Positions 1 through 6,410 of a stretch of 7,239 nt of DNA are shown piece after piece. A program made the position numbers and the translations under genes. The stretch is from positions 1 through 7,239 of the forward strand of contig JABMPG010000696.1 of NCBI GenBank assembly GCA_013203855.1. The letters are read 5' to 3'. The notes beneath the pieces are model-generated. The model made no database searches and was not told the origin of the DNA. It was given only the letters and a program-made list of their open reading frames with translations. The DNA comes from a bacterium. Lineage in GTDB: Bacteria; Sumerlaeota; Sumerlaeia; UBA8349. The stretch's first letter is position 1. The number at the start of each line of letters is the position of its first letter.

Positions 1-318
1 CTCCTCGACGAGCCCACCACGGGACAAGACCGCGATCAGATCGAGCGCATGATGGACGGCCTGGCCGAACGCTTCGATCTCGTCGTCTTCTGCACCCACG
101 ACATGGAAACCGCCGCGCGCCACGCCAACCGGGTGATCCTCCTCGCCGAAGGCAAGATCCTTCTCGACGCCCCACCCCACGAAGCGCTTTTTCAAGACGA
201 AGCCCTCGCGAAAGCCAGCATCCGGCCCGGAAGCATTCAGCGCTACGCCCGCCGCCTCGGACTGCGGGCCCTCCTGGTCGAGGAAATGGTCGCCGCGCTG
301 GGAGGGACCGCGTCATGA
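1..318 (+). CDS. ECF/CbiO-type ABC transporter ATPase, C-terminal part
   Basis: This is the tail of an ATP-binding subunit that would power an ECF-type importer at the inner face of the cytoplasmic membrane. The frame is open from base 1, so the Walker A and signature regions lie outside the window. The first codons read LLDEPTTGQD, which is Walker B with the catalytic Glu followed by the D-loop. The switch (H-loop) His is in CTHDME at about 91-108. The stretch RVILLAEGKILLDAPPHE is the usual post-H-loop strand of CbiO/EcfA ATPases. The stop codon TGA (316-318) overlaps the ATG of the EcfT-like gene (315-317), so the two genes are translationally coupled. That neighbour is the main reason to prefer ECF over another ABC class. 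The family is secure; the substrate cannot be told. Confidence 0.9.
   Translation, partial: LLDEPTTGQDRDQIERMMDGLAERFDLVVFCTHDMETAARHANRVILLAEGKILLDAPPHEALFQDEALAKASIRPGSIQRYARRLGLRALLVEEMVAALGGTAS
300..306 (+). promoter_or_regulatory. Ribosome binding site of the EcfT-like gene
   Basis: GGGAGGG lies inside the last codons of the ATPase gene, 8 bases before the ATG at 315. It supports this start and independent re-initiation at the ATGA overlap. Confidence 0.6.
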
Positions 319-1184
319 GCCAGGTCTTCGCCCGCCACCTCGACGCCCCCTTCGGCCAGCTCGACGTGCGACTCAAGATGGCCATCGGCTTCTCGATCTC
401 CGCCCTCGTCGTCCTCGCCGACAGCCTGCCCTTCCTCGCCGGACTCGCCCTGTGCGGCCTCGTCTTCTGCGCCCTGAGCCGCCCCACCCTCGGCCAGGTT
501 CGCCTCATCCTCTTCTCTTCCGCGCTCCTGATCTGGGGGCTCATGTTCAGTCAGGGACTCTTCTACAACCAGTATCCCCGAACGGTCCTGATCCCCTTCC
601 TCCCGTCCAATCGCTTCTTTCCCGATGGCCTGAATATCTATCGCGAAGGCATTCACTACGGCCTGTTTCAGTCGCTACGGATGGTCGCCGTCATGCTTAC
701 CGGTTACGCCGTCTGTTTCACCACCGAACCCGACCGGTTTTTCCGAGGCCTCCTCGCCATGCGGATGCCCTACTCCCTCTCGTTCATGGCCGTGACCGCC
801 ATCCGTTTCATCCCCATCGTGGCGCAGGAGTTCGGAACCGTGCGACGCGCCATGCGCCTGAAGGGATACCGCCCCTTCCGAAACGGCCTCCGCGACACCC
901 TCCGCACCGAAGTCTCAAGCCTCCGCCCCGTCCTGGCCGGCACCATCCGCCGCTCCGAAGAAGTCGCCCTCTCTATCCTCACGCGAGGATTCGCCTTCGG
1001 AATCCGGCGCACCTCCTACCGCGAAGCCCGCCTGGGCCCAAAGTCCTGGCTTCTCCTCGCCGCCCTTGCCGCCCTAGTCCTCGCCGTCATGACCTGCAAG
1101 ACCCTCTTCTGGCTCTACCACCACCAAGTCTACTATAGCCCGGCGCTGAGACCGATCTACGCCTTCGCGAGGCAGTGGTTGTGA
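315..1184 (+). CDS. EcfT/CbiQ-family transmembrane component of ECF transporter
   Basis: This 289-residue protein is an integral membrane scaffold that couples the ATPases to a substrate-binding S component. Hydrophobic segments fall at about residues 21-39, 42-56, 64-80, 119-137, 153-171 and 244-262. Between the last two is a long, basic cytoplasmic region, as in EcfT. That region carries the two family coupling motifs in slightly altered form: AMRLKG at 179-184 (Lys where Arg is usual) and SILTRG at 220-225, each predicted to sit on a coupling helix docking into an ATPase groove. The length is slightly above the usual 250-270. The start is fixed by the 4-bp overlap with the ATPase gene and a GGGAGGG ribosome site. 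The S component is probably upstream or encoded elsewhere, so vitamin, cobalt, nickel or another substrate cannot be decided. Confidence 0.9.
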   Translation: MSQVFARHLDAPFGQLDVRLKMAIGFSISALVVLADSLPFLAGLALCGLVFCALSRPTLGQVRLILFSSALLIWGLMFSQGLFYNQYPRTVLIPFLPSNRFFPDGLNIYREGIHYGLFQSLRMVAVMLTGYAVCFTTEPDRFFRGLLAMRMPYSLSFMAVTAIRFIPIVAQEFGTVRRAMRLKGYRPFRNGLRDTLRTEVSSLRPVLAGTIRRSEEVALSILTRGFAFGIRRTSYREARLGPKSWLLLAALAALVLAVMTCKTLFWLYHHQVYYSPALRPIYAFARQWL

Positions 1185-1216
1185 GGGGGATAGAAGAATA
1201 CAAGAAGGTTTCGACG

Positions 1217-1280
1217 GGATAACAGGATCAACAGGGCCGTTTCGGCCGTCTCATCCTCAATCACGTTGATCCTGTTATCC
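1217..1280. repeat. Long intergenic palindrome (GATAACAGGATCAAC type)
   Basis: The arms 1217-1232 (GGATAACAGGATCAAC) and 1265-1280 are perfect reverse complements over 16 bp. A nested hairpin, GGCCG-TTT-CGGCC at 1235-1247, sits in the loop. The element begins about 30 bp after the stop of the EcfT-like gene. No T-tract follows on either strand, so it does not look like an ordinary intrinsic terminator. It resembles the dispersed palindromic intergenic elements common in Planctomycetota-like genomes. It could also stabilise the 3' end of the ECF transcript. Confidence 0.8.
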
Positions 1281-1312
1281 TGCCCAATTCAGGCGCAATC
1301 TTTCAAAGTTGA

Positions 1313-1389
1313 GCCACAGAGGTCACAGAGCACACAGAGAACGGACTGCGCTCTCTCACCGCCACTGTGATCTCTGTGTCCTCTGTGGC
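1313..1389. repeat. Second intergenic palindrome (GCCACAGAG...CTCTGTGGC type)
   Basis: The arms 1313-1330 (GCCACAGAGGTCACAGAG) and 1372-1389 pair at 17 of 18 positions; the one mismatch is at T1323. They are separated by a 41-base spacer that itself contains further CACAGAG/CTCTGTG-like pieces. A half-copy, GCCACAGAA, occurs at 1417-1425. The element differs in sequence from the palindrome 33 bp to its left, so two repeat families sit side by side. No coding potential and no T-tract are seen. From memory, ACAGAG-type palindromes recur in many environmental bacterial genomes. Confidence 0.8.
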
Positions 1390-1569
1390 ATGTCAGAAGG
1401 TAGACAAGCCCGGTCAGCCACAGAAGGGAACCCGAGAAAGAGAAAGACCCAGATCGGAATCTGGCGTTCGAAGGGCCGTTTGAGGAAGTTCAGTTTCCGG
1501 AGCAAGGGCTCATGCAAGTTCCCGCAAACGCGGAGAGTCCCGTTCCTTTGCCTGATTTTTTCGGGCCGC
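1390..1569. other. Convergent intergenic remainder, nothing recognised
   Basis: This stretch separates the second palindrome from the stop of the minus-strand LarA-like gene. I see no protein-family signal. A T6 run lies at 1556-1561 without a convincing stem before it. A 7-bp hairpin (1564-1570 with 1575-1581) straddles the LarA-like stop codon but lacks a T-tract on either strand. Confidence 0.5.
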
Positions 1570-2856
1570 TTATGAGCGGCCTCCCTCAAACTGGAACCGC
1601 AGGCCCCACAGCCCGAGGGCGGGGTTGGAGATGAAGAAAACCTCTTCCCCGTCGGGCATGTGATTGTACCCGTCACGCATCGTGTCGGGGGGATAACGGT
1701 CGAGCATGTCGGCCAGATTTGCGTACTTGAAACCAGCGCTCTCGATTTCCTCGCGGGAGAGGTGTCCGGGACACCAGGTGATTCGGAATCGGCCTTCGGA
1801 GGAACCGTGGATAAGGTGCGCGGCCGCGCTGAGATTCGCCGCCAGGTCGCCGTTCTCCGCGACCATGCGCAGAATGTGGGGCGTCCCACGATAGCCGTAT
1901 TTTCGCACCAGCCGATCGATCTCAGGGTCCTCGCCGAACTCCTTTACGCCCGGCCCCATGACGATCAATTCGCCATCATCGGCCATGGCCATGCGCGTGC
2001 GGTAGATCGCCTTGTTCCCCAGCCAGGTGGACTTGTATTCTTCGGGATCGAGATAGACAACGGTCTTCTTCAGCGGCTCGTCCAGCAGATCCAGATTCAC
2101 CCGCTGACACAGATGGGTGCCGCGCACCAGGCACTGCGGGTCATCTCCAGCGAAAAGGCCGCGGGTAACCATCTGCCCCCGGTCATCCCGGTCCCGCACG
2201 GTCAGAATGTACGAAATGGGGATTTCCGACGCGAAATTCTCGCTCATATAGTTGAAAATGGCTCGGACCGGCCCGTCCAGCCGTCCCATCATCCGCTCCA
2301 TGCCGTACACCGCGCCGACGAAATGGGTCTTGTTGATGGTGTCCTGGCCGCCCACGCCGACAAAGAGGTTCTTATTGTAGTTCGCGATCCCGGCCACCTC
2401 GTGAGGCACGAGCTGCCCGACCGAAATGATACGGTCCCACCCGCCCTCCACCACAAGCTGGGCCACCTCGCAGGTGATGGGAAAGTCAAGTTTCCCCTCA
2501 GTCGCCTGAGACACGAATTCGCCCGGCACTTCGCCCAGGCGCGCCAGCCCGTGCCGCCAGTCATGGACCCGGAACAGCTCGTGGGGAATTCCCGGGAACA
2601 TCCGGTCGATCTCCTGCCGGGTCATGGCCGCGTGGGTTCCAAGAGCTGGCAGGATTTCGACATGGGCCGAATCTTTCAGCAATTCATACAGGATCGTCGT
2701 CAACTCACCGGCCCAGGAATGGAATCGGGTGAAATCGGGGGGGAGAAGAAGCACCCGCTTCAGAGGCGCCAGCTGCTCCACCATTCCCGACAGCAGGGCC
2801 TTAGCCCGCTCCCTATCGATGATCGTCTCGCGCGAACCCTCGCCAAAGTACTCCAT
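1570..2856 (-). CDS. LarA-like (DUF2088) nickel-pincer racemase/epimerase homologue
   Basis: LarA-family enzymes use a nickel-pincer nucleotide cofactor to racemise or epimerise lactate and other 2-hydroxy acids in the cytoplasm. In the 440-residue long form, the positions matching Lactobacillus plantarum LarA are D53 and R56 (DFTR), H87 (LGTHAAMT), H164 (LVPHE), K174 (NYNK) and H190 (NKTH). The H164-K174-H190 spacing of 10 and 16 equals that of LarA H174-K184-H200, so cofactor attachment and nickel binding look intact. I place the start at 2856, giving 428 residues, because GGGAGGGG lies 8 bases upstream. An in-frame ATG at 2892 has no ribosome site. No larB, larC or larE cofactor genes are in the window. 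The enzyme lacks the SGGRK-type loop of LarA (it has NYNK), so the substrate may not be lactate. The family is sure; the substrate is unknown. Confidence 0.9.
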   Translation of the reverse strand: MEYFGEGSRETIIDRERAKALLSGMVEQLAPLKRVLLLPPDFTRFHSWAGELTTILYELLKDSAHVEILPALGTHAAMTRQEIDRMFPGIPHELFRVHDWRHGLARLGEVPGEFVSQATEGKLDFPITCEVAQLVVEGGWDRIISVGQLVPHEVAGIANYNKNLFVGVGGQDTINKTHFVGAVYGMERMMGRLDGPVRAIFNYMSENFASEIPISYILTVRDRDDRGQMVTRGLFAGDDPQCLVRGTHLCQRVNLDLLDEPLKKTVVYLDPEEYKSTWLGNKAIYRTRMAMADDGELIVMGPGVKEFGEDPEIDRLVRKYGYRGTPHILRMVAENGDLAANLSAAAHLIHGSSEGRFRITWCPGHLSREEIESAGFKYANLADMLDRYPPDTMRDGYNHMPDGEEVFFISNPALGLWGLRFQFEGGRS

Positions 2857-2864
2857 GATCGTGG

Positions 2865-2872
2865 CCCCTCCC
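2865..2872 (-). promoter_or_regulatory. Ribosome binding site deciding the LarA-like start
   Basis: On the minus strand this reads GGGAGGGG, 8 bases ahead of the ATG at 2856-2854. The upstream ATG at 2892 is preceded by AT-rich sequence with no purine block. This favours the shorter protein. Confidence 0.6.
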
Positions 2873-3027
2873 ATGAGCCTGAATAGAGGCATCTATTACC
2901 GCGAAAAAACATGTCCTTGACCCTTCACGGATGAGAACAAAAGAAGGTGCGGAAAGACATAGCTCCGTCGGAATCTCTGTGCTACTCTCACTTTTCGAAG
3001 GTGGAGAGATACACGGGGAGTGTTCCG

Positions 3028-3196
3028 ATGCTGACAGAATTGAAGCAGAAACCGCCCCATACTATCAAGGTTCAGTTTTCGTCGGAACAAAGTCACCCCC
3101 TTTGGCGGTCTGGCGCTGGCCGAGCGGCTGGCGTCGCGGCTCGGGCTGTGGCGCAAAGCTGAGAAGGCGCAACCTGCGCGTCTGTTTTCGCGATGA
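3028..3196 (+). pseudogene. 5' remnant of an IS1380-like transposase, frameshifted and truncated
   Basis: The start is well formed: GGGGAG at 3015-3020 lies 7 bases before the ATG. The first ~21 codons (MLTELKQKPPHTIKVQFSSE) are followed by a one-base frame change near 3091. In the new frame the protein continues VTPFGGLALAERLASRLGL, which matches the N-terminal pattern of IS1380-type DDE transposases (a basic/beta strand, then TPFGGL and a leucine-rich helix). A stop is met at 3194-3196. The intact family is several hundred residues long, so most of the gene, including the DDE core, is missing. The sequence beyond shows no continuation in any frame. The family assignment rests on this short motif. 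Confidence 0.6.
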
Positions 3197-3343
3197 CATG
3201 GGACCACGCCTGGAAAATACCCAAAAACCGAACGCCGTCGAGCTGATCGTCCCTGAGAACGATTTCGGGCAGGGATCCGACGGCGGCCTGGGCTTCTGCT
3301 ACGTCGGGGACAGCGTCGGGTGACGGTCAGCAAGATTCTCGTT
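3197..3343. other. Junk between two transposase relics, nothing recognised
   Basis: All six frames were read. One + frame is open into this stretch and ends at 3323 with a glycine-rich tail (about ...GGLGFCYVGDSVG). I cannot assign it to any family. It may be further decayed insertion-sequence DNA. Confidence 0.4.
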
Positions 3344-3694
3344 CAGCCCTACTGCAACATGGGCTTCCTTCCCATGGACAGCTGGGGGCTCGTGGCGCGT
3401 CCGGACAGCTGGCAGTGGTCGAGAGTACGTTCGCGTATTCGGCGCGCCTCCGATTCTCTAGTTTCGGGCGACTGCCCCCTTCCGCTCGCGCGGGAGATCG
3501 GGTCGCGGACATGTATCTCGGCTTACGCTTGCGGCCTCGGGAGCGTTGCGTCTTCTCGTTCACGGCGCCATGGTGGCCGCAGCCTAGGAGCGAAGTCTAT
3601 TTATGAGAGTATTACCGACTCGTTCGTGTTCTCTTTTCGGAAGTCCAAATCGCCCTCGGAACGCAGAGGCAGGAACTATGCCGAACAGTATTGA
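3344..3694 (+). pseudogene. C-terminal relic A of a REP-associated Y1 (IS200-like/RAYT) transposase
   Basis: One + frame stays open to the stop at 3692-3694 and carries degraded RAYT C-terminal landmarks in the right order. These are GLVARPDSWQWSRVRS (family form: AGLVxxPxxWxWSS), then DSLVSGDCPLPLAREIGS, then RRHGGRSLGAKSIYESI (family form: ERTGRPLGSxxFxxxLE), then a basic tail. The N-terminal catalytic part, with the HUH motif and the tyrosine, is absent. The same blocks recur in relic B at 6041-6326, with 29 of 34 identical bases between 3468-3501 and 6111-6144. The call rests on this match plus the family pattern. The copy is too short and decayed to be active. Confidence 0.65.
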
Positions 3695-3778
3695 TGGTGT
3701 TCCCCGATTACGATCTGAAACAATATACAGCGCGATGTATAGCAAACAGTGGCGGTCTCTTGCTGGCCATTCATTGGT
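3695..3778. other. Short spacer 3' of the glycosidase gene
   Basis: This AT-richer spacer holds a weak 6-bp hairpin, TATACA/TGTATA (3724-3729 with 3736-3741). No terminator with a T-tract is visible on the minus strand downstream of the glycosidase stop. Confidence 0.35.
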
Positions 3779-5866
3779 TCACATTTCAGTTTTCTCGTCA
3801 ATCGTATTCAGAAAAAACTCTATGCTGGCCTTGCCCCCACTGACGCTCCCATCTTCCCAAGTGCTTTCAACTTCGGCTGTGTATTCGAGGTCAGGATCGA
3901 GTCCCGAAAGAGGAAACATTGCTTTGGGTGTATAGCCAAGCATTTTGCCGTTAAGGTATACACGATAGCCGGAATTGATTGTATATGACTCATTCCATGT
4001 CAGATCCACACTATTCGGTCCACTCTTTTGCACAGACAGTTTCACGGGAACGTGCGCAGAAACAGGGAAGAACACCGATTTCACAAACTTTACGTTCCAT
4101 TGAATTTCATCGCTTCGGTCTGAAACCACCTTGATTGTTGCCCATCCTTGGTGATTGGCAATCGTCACTGGGAGTTTTCTTCTTCCTTTTTTCACCAGAG
4201 CCGATTGGATTATGTAATTCTCACCCTTCGGGAACACAAATCGCAACTCGTACGGATCATCTTTGATAACTTTGCTTTCCCCCGCATAGGTGTTGGTGGA
4301 GGCATCATATTTTGCTTCATTTAGATCTACCCACCCCTGGGTAATATGGCGGTTAGTCGAAATCAGTTGTATTTCTCCGGAATCGGGTGAAATGGCTAGC
4401 ACCCGGCAGCTTGTTGGATTCACATCCACCAACATGCCAGATTCCCAAACGCCGAGATATTCCTGATTCCAGAAGTCAAAGACATGAATGGGCTGATCGG
4501 CCGCCAAGCCAAGATCTGCCCAGCGGATATACATAGTCTCGCGCTTTTCCTTATCGTAGTTAAAGAGTCCGACCACGTCATAGTGTCGATCCAGATGATT
4601 CACCTTCAAATCCCAGATCCGCTTATTTTGATCTACCTGGAATAAATCCAATGGCCGAACATTCACTGCCGGGTATATTCGGCGCATGAGTTCTACACGT
4701 GGCTCGGATAAATCATCCAGGCGATCTGCTGCCATTAACGATAATCCAGATAGCCCCTGGAGGGTCGCCCAAGCCTGAGCTTGGGAATATGTCAACGGCG
4801 ACCGCAGGATAATTTCATCCGGGTCATTATACCACACGATATTGTGAAGATAATAGTCCCGCTGCGCGGCCCGAAGGGCCATCATAAATCCTCCGTCCCA
4901 GCCCAGTCTCACGTCTCCAGAATTGCGTGAACCATTCAACAGGCCAATACCATCTGGTAGAAAGCCACAGCCGCCGAGCAGATAGCGATCAGGCCCAATG
5001 GCTGAGCGGATAGTGTTCAATGTTTTTCGATAGAGTTTGACACTATCGTCATCAGGATTCCGCATGAATTCTTTTTGGTCTCTGTATTGCTTGAAACAGA
5101 TCTGCAGGCCGTCAATCTTGAAATAGTCATAGCCCCAGTCGCACATTTCTCTGAAAAGATCTGTCAGATACACTTCTGATTCCGCTGTGGTTGGGTCGAC
5201 TAGAAATGTGATTATCCATTCTTCGAAAGAGGATGTCCCATCAGATTTGAGCAAAAAAACGTTTGGATTGTTTTTAACAAAGGCGGGATTCGTCTGGCCA
5301 TGCGGAACAATCCAGATGCCTGGTTTTAATCCGAGAGATTTGATACCATGCGCCAGCGCAGGCATACCGCTTGAAAAGTTCACGGGATCAACGTTAGACC
5401 AATCACACTTCCCTTCTTTAGCGCTCGAGCCCTGCCAGCCAAAATCTATCTGAACATACTGGGCTCCATACTCCTTCAGATTGTCCGAGATCCATTTGGC
5501 ATTACGCATAACTTCATCTTCATTTATCTTGCCGTAATAATAGCACCAAGTGCACCACCCCGATGGAGGAAGCGGAAAGTGTGTTTTATCCAATGGCGCA
5601 TAATTGCCAATTTTTAGAGTATCCCGATAATAATGATCTATCGTGGTTCCGTCCTTGAGGGACACTTGATCCTTCACAGGATCAAAAACGCCATCCGCCA
5701 GAGACGGGTGAACATCCCCAAGGGTCATGACGAACAAGTCATGATTGGCACTGTCTTTGATTCTGCAAGGGATTGTATGAGGCCATGATTGTGCAGATTC
5801 AGCATGGATCGGCGGAGATGACGCCATAATCAACATCGTGATACCAAGGACTATTGCTTTCTGCAT
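3779..5866 (-). CDS. Secreted GH36-like alpha-galactosidase with C-terminal FN3-like domain
   Basis: The 695-residue product is probably an exported glycoside hydrolase of clan GH-D that releases alpha-galactosyl-type residues from carbohydrate. Residues 1-22 are a signal peptide (MQKAIVLGITMLIMASS, cleavage near IHA/E). The TIM barrel shows SGWCTWCYYY at 102-111, QIDFGWQ at 139-145, YFKIDG at 248-253 (D252 is the expected nucleophile), GSRNSGDVR at 312-320 (D318 is the acid/base candidate) and WYNDPDEIILR at 345-355. A beta domain follows (about 418-500), then a linker module and an FN3-like domain at about 605-684. The large N-terminal supersandwich of classical GH36 is missing. The start is chosen for GGGAGG, 7 bases upstream, and the signal peptide; an ATG at 6019 would bury the signal peptide. 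Sampled lines are near 45% GC against about 70% in the LarA-like gene, which suggests transfer. Confidence 0.85.
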   Translation of the reverse strand: MQKAIVLGITMLIMASSPPIHAESAQSWPHTIPCRIKDSANHDLFVMTLGDVHPSLADGVFDPVKDQVSLKDGTTIDHYYRDTLKIGNYAPLDKTHFPLPPSGWCTWCYYYGKINEDEVMRNAKWISDNLKEYGAQYVQIDFGWQGSSAKEGKCDWSNVDPVNFSSGMPALAHGIKSLGLKPGIWIVPHGQTNPAFVKNNPNVFLLKSDGTSSFEEWIITFLVDPTTAESEVYLTDLFREMCDWGYDYFKIDGLQICFKQYRDQKEFMRNPDDDSVKLYRKTLNTIRSAIGPDRYLLGGCGFLPDGIGLLNGSRNSGDVRLGWDGGFMMALRAAQRDYYLHNIVWYNDPDEIILRSPLTYSQAQAWATLQGLSGLSLMAADRLDDLSEPRVELMRRIYPAVNVRPLDLFQVDQNKRIWDLKVNHLDRHYDVVGLFNYDKEKRETMYIRWADLGLAADQPIHVFDFWNQEYLGVWESGMLVDVNPTSCRVLAISPDSGEIQLISTNRHITQGWVDLNEAKYDASTNTYAGESKVIKDDPYELRFVFPKGENYIIQSALVKKGRRKLPVTIANHQGWATIKVVSDRSDEIQWNVKFVKSVFFPVSAHVPVKLSVQKSGPNSVDLTWNESYTINSGYRVYLNGKMLGYTPKAMFPLSGLDPDLEYTAEVESTWEDGSVSGGKASIEFFLNTIDEKTEM

Positions 5867-5873
5867 TGCCCAT

Positions 5874-5879
5874 CCTCCC
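5874..5879 (-). promoter_or_regulatory. Ribosome binding site of the glycosidase gene
   Basis: GGGAGG on the minus strand lies 7 bases before the ATG at 5866. It decides this start over the upstream in-frame ATGs, one of which (5881-5879) overlaps the site itself. Confidence 0.65.
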
Positions 5880-6040
5880 ATTCCTGCTCGAGACAACATT
5901 CCAGAGAATAACTGCCTTTTCTTTGTGCCTCTATGACCCAAACACATATTCAAGCCGACGTTTCCCACATCACTAACCAAATCGGTCCATTCTGCCAATT
6001 CTCTTGTGAAACATCCCACAGTGGCTGGCCAAAGGCAAAG
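5880..6040 (-). promoter_or_regulatory. Leader region of the glycosidase gene, promoter not resolved
   Basis: About 160 bases of AT-richer DNA lie between relic B and the ribosome site, so the promoter should be here or inside the relic. TTGGCA-like and TTGAAT-like hexamers can be found, but none has a good -10 partner at 16-18 bases. No operator palindrome stands out. Confidence 0.25.
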
Positions 6041-6326
6041 GATTTTGTGAGCAGGGTTTTGGGGCGATGCCGGTCGCGCCTGCGGAGGGTGGCCGACCCG
6101 CTGGTGTCAGGCGACTGCCCACTTCTTTTTGCGCGGGAGATCGGCTCCTGGCGGAAGCTTCTCGCGGTCGGCATGGCGGATGAAGATATCGAAATGATGC
6201 GCTGCCATGAGCGCACGGGACGTCTTCTGGGCTCGAAGAGGTTTGCTGAAAAGATCAGAAGACTTGCTGGGCCGCGACCTGGTCCCCCGCAAGCCCGGCC
6301 CGAAGCCCCTGACCAGTCGGAGATAG
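6041..6326 (+). pseudogene. C-terminal relic B of a REP-associated Y1 (IS200-like/RAYT) transposase
   Basis: The readable part gives FVSRVLGRCRSRLRRVADPL, VSGDCPLLFAREIGSWRKLL, MADEDIEMMRCHERTGRLLG and SKRFAEKIRRL. This matches the RAYT C-terminal order ...DPLV..., W-rich helix, RxHERTGRPLGSxxFxxxLE. A one-base insertion near 6264 then shifts the frame; in the new frame it ends GRDLVPRKPGPKPLTSRR and stops at 6324-6326, the expected basic PRKPGPKP-type tail. The rest of the gene, including the HUH and tyrosine motifs, is absent upstream. It is better preserved than relic A and lies in the same orientation on the other side of the glycosidase gene. I am fairly sure of the family and sure that it is non-functional. 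Confidence 0.75.
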
Positions 6327-6398
6327 GTGTGGGGCTCCTCGAAGTAGAAAGTTCAAAAGTTTGCAGTAGCTCCTGAGGAAGTAGTGGCTGTGTATTGT

Positions 6399-6403
6399 GG
6401 AGG
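6399..6403 (+). promoter_or_regulatory. Ribosome binding site of the SGNH-like gene
   Basis: GGAGG lies 7 bases before the ATG at 6411, giving a clear start about 85 bases after the end of relic B. Confidence 0.65.
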
Positions 6404-6410
6404 CGCGGAA

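Noticed and set aside
452..1138. 228-codon + frame overlapping the EcfT-like gene
   Set aside because: Proline/arginine/histidine-rich shadow of a high-GC gene, with no ribosome site and no family signal.
1309..1575. 88-codon + frame across the second palindrome
   Set aside because: It is made of palindrome arms and has no family pattern; a repeat by-product.
1564..1581. 7-bp hairpin over the stop of the LarA-like gene as an intrinsic terminator
   Set aside because: On the minus strand it is followed by A-rich sequence, and on the + strand by CTCCCTC, so there is no T-tract on either side.
1660..2886. 408-codon open frame on the + strand lying antisense to the LarA-like gene
   Set aside because: Its residues show no family pattern. 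It mirrors a GC-rich gene with strong motif support, a common cause of long antisense frames.
2896..3333. 145-codon minus-strand frame over the IS1380-like remnant
   Set aside because: Arginine/serine-rich composition, no motifs; the + strand carries the recognisable transposase start.
3724..3741. TATACA/TGTATA hairpin as a terminator or operator
   Set aside because: Only six AT-rich pairs and no T-tract; expected by chance in DNA of this composition.
5867..6019. N-terminal extension of the glycosidase gene to an ATG at 6019
   Set aside because: It would place the signal peptide 51 residues inside the protein. The strong ribosome site and signal sequence both support 5866.
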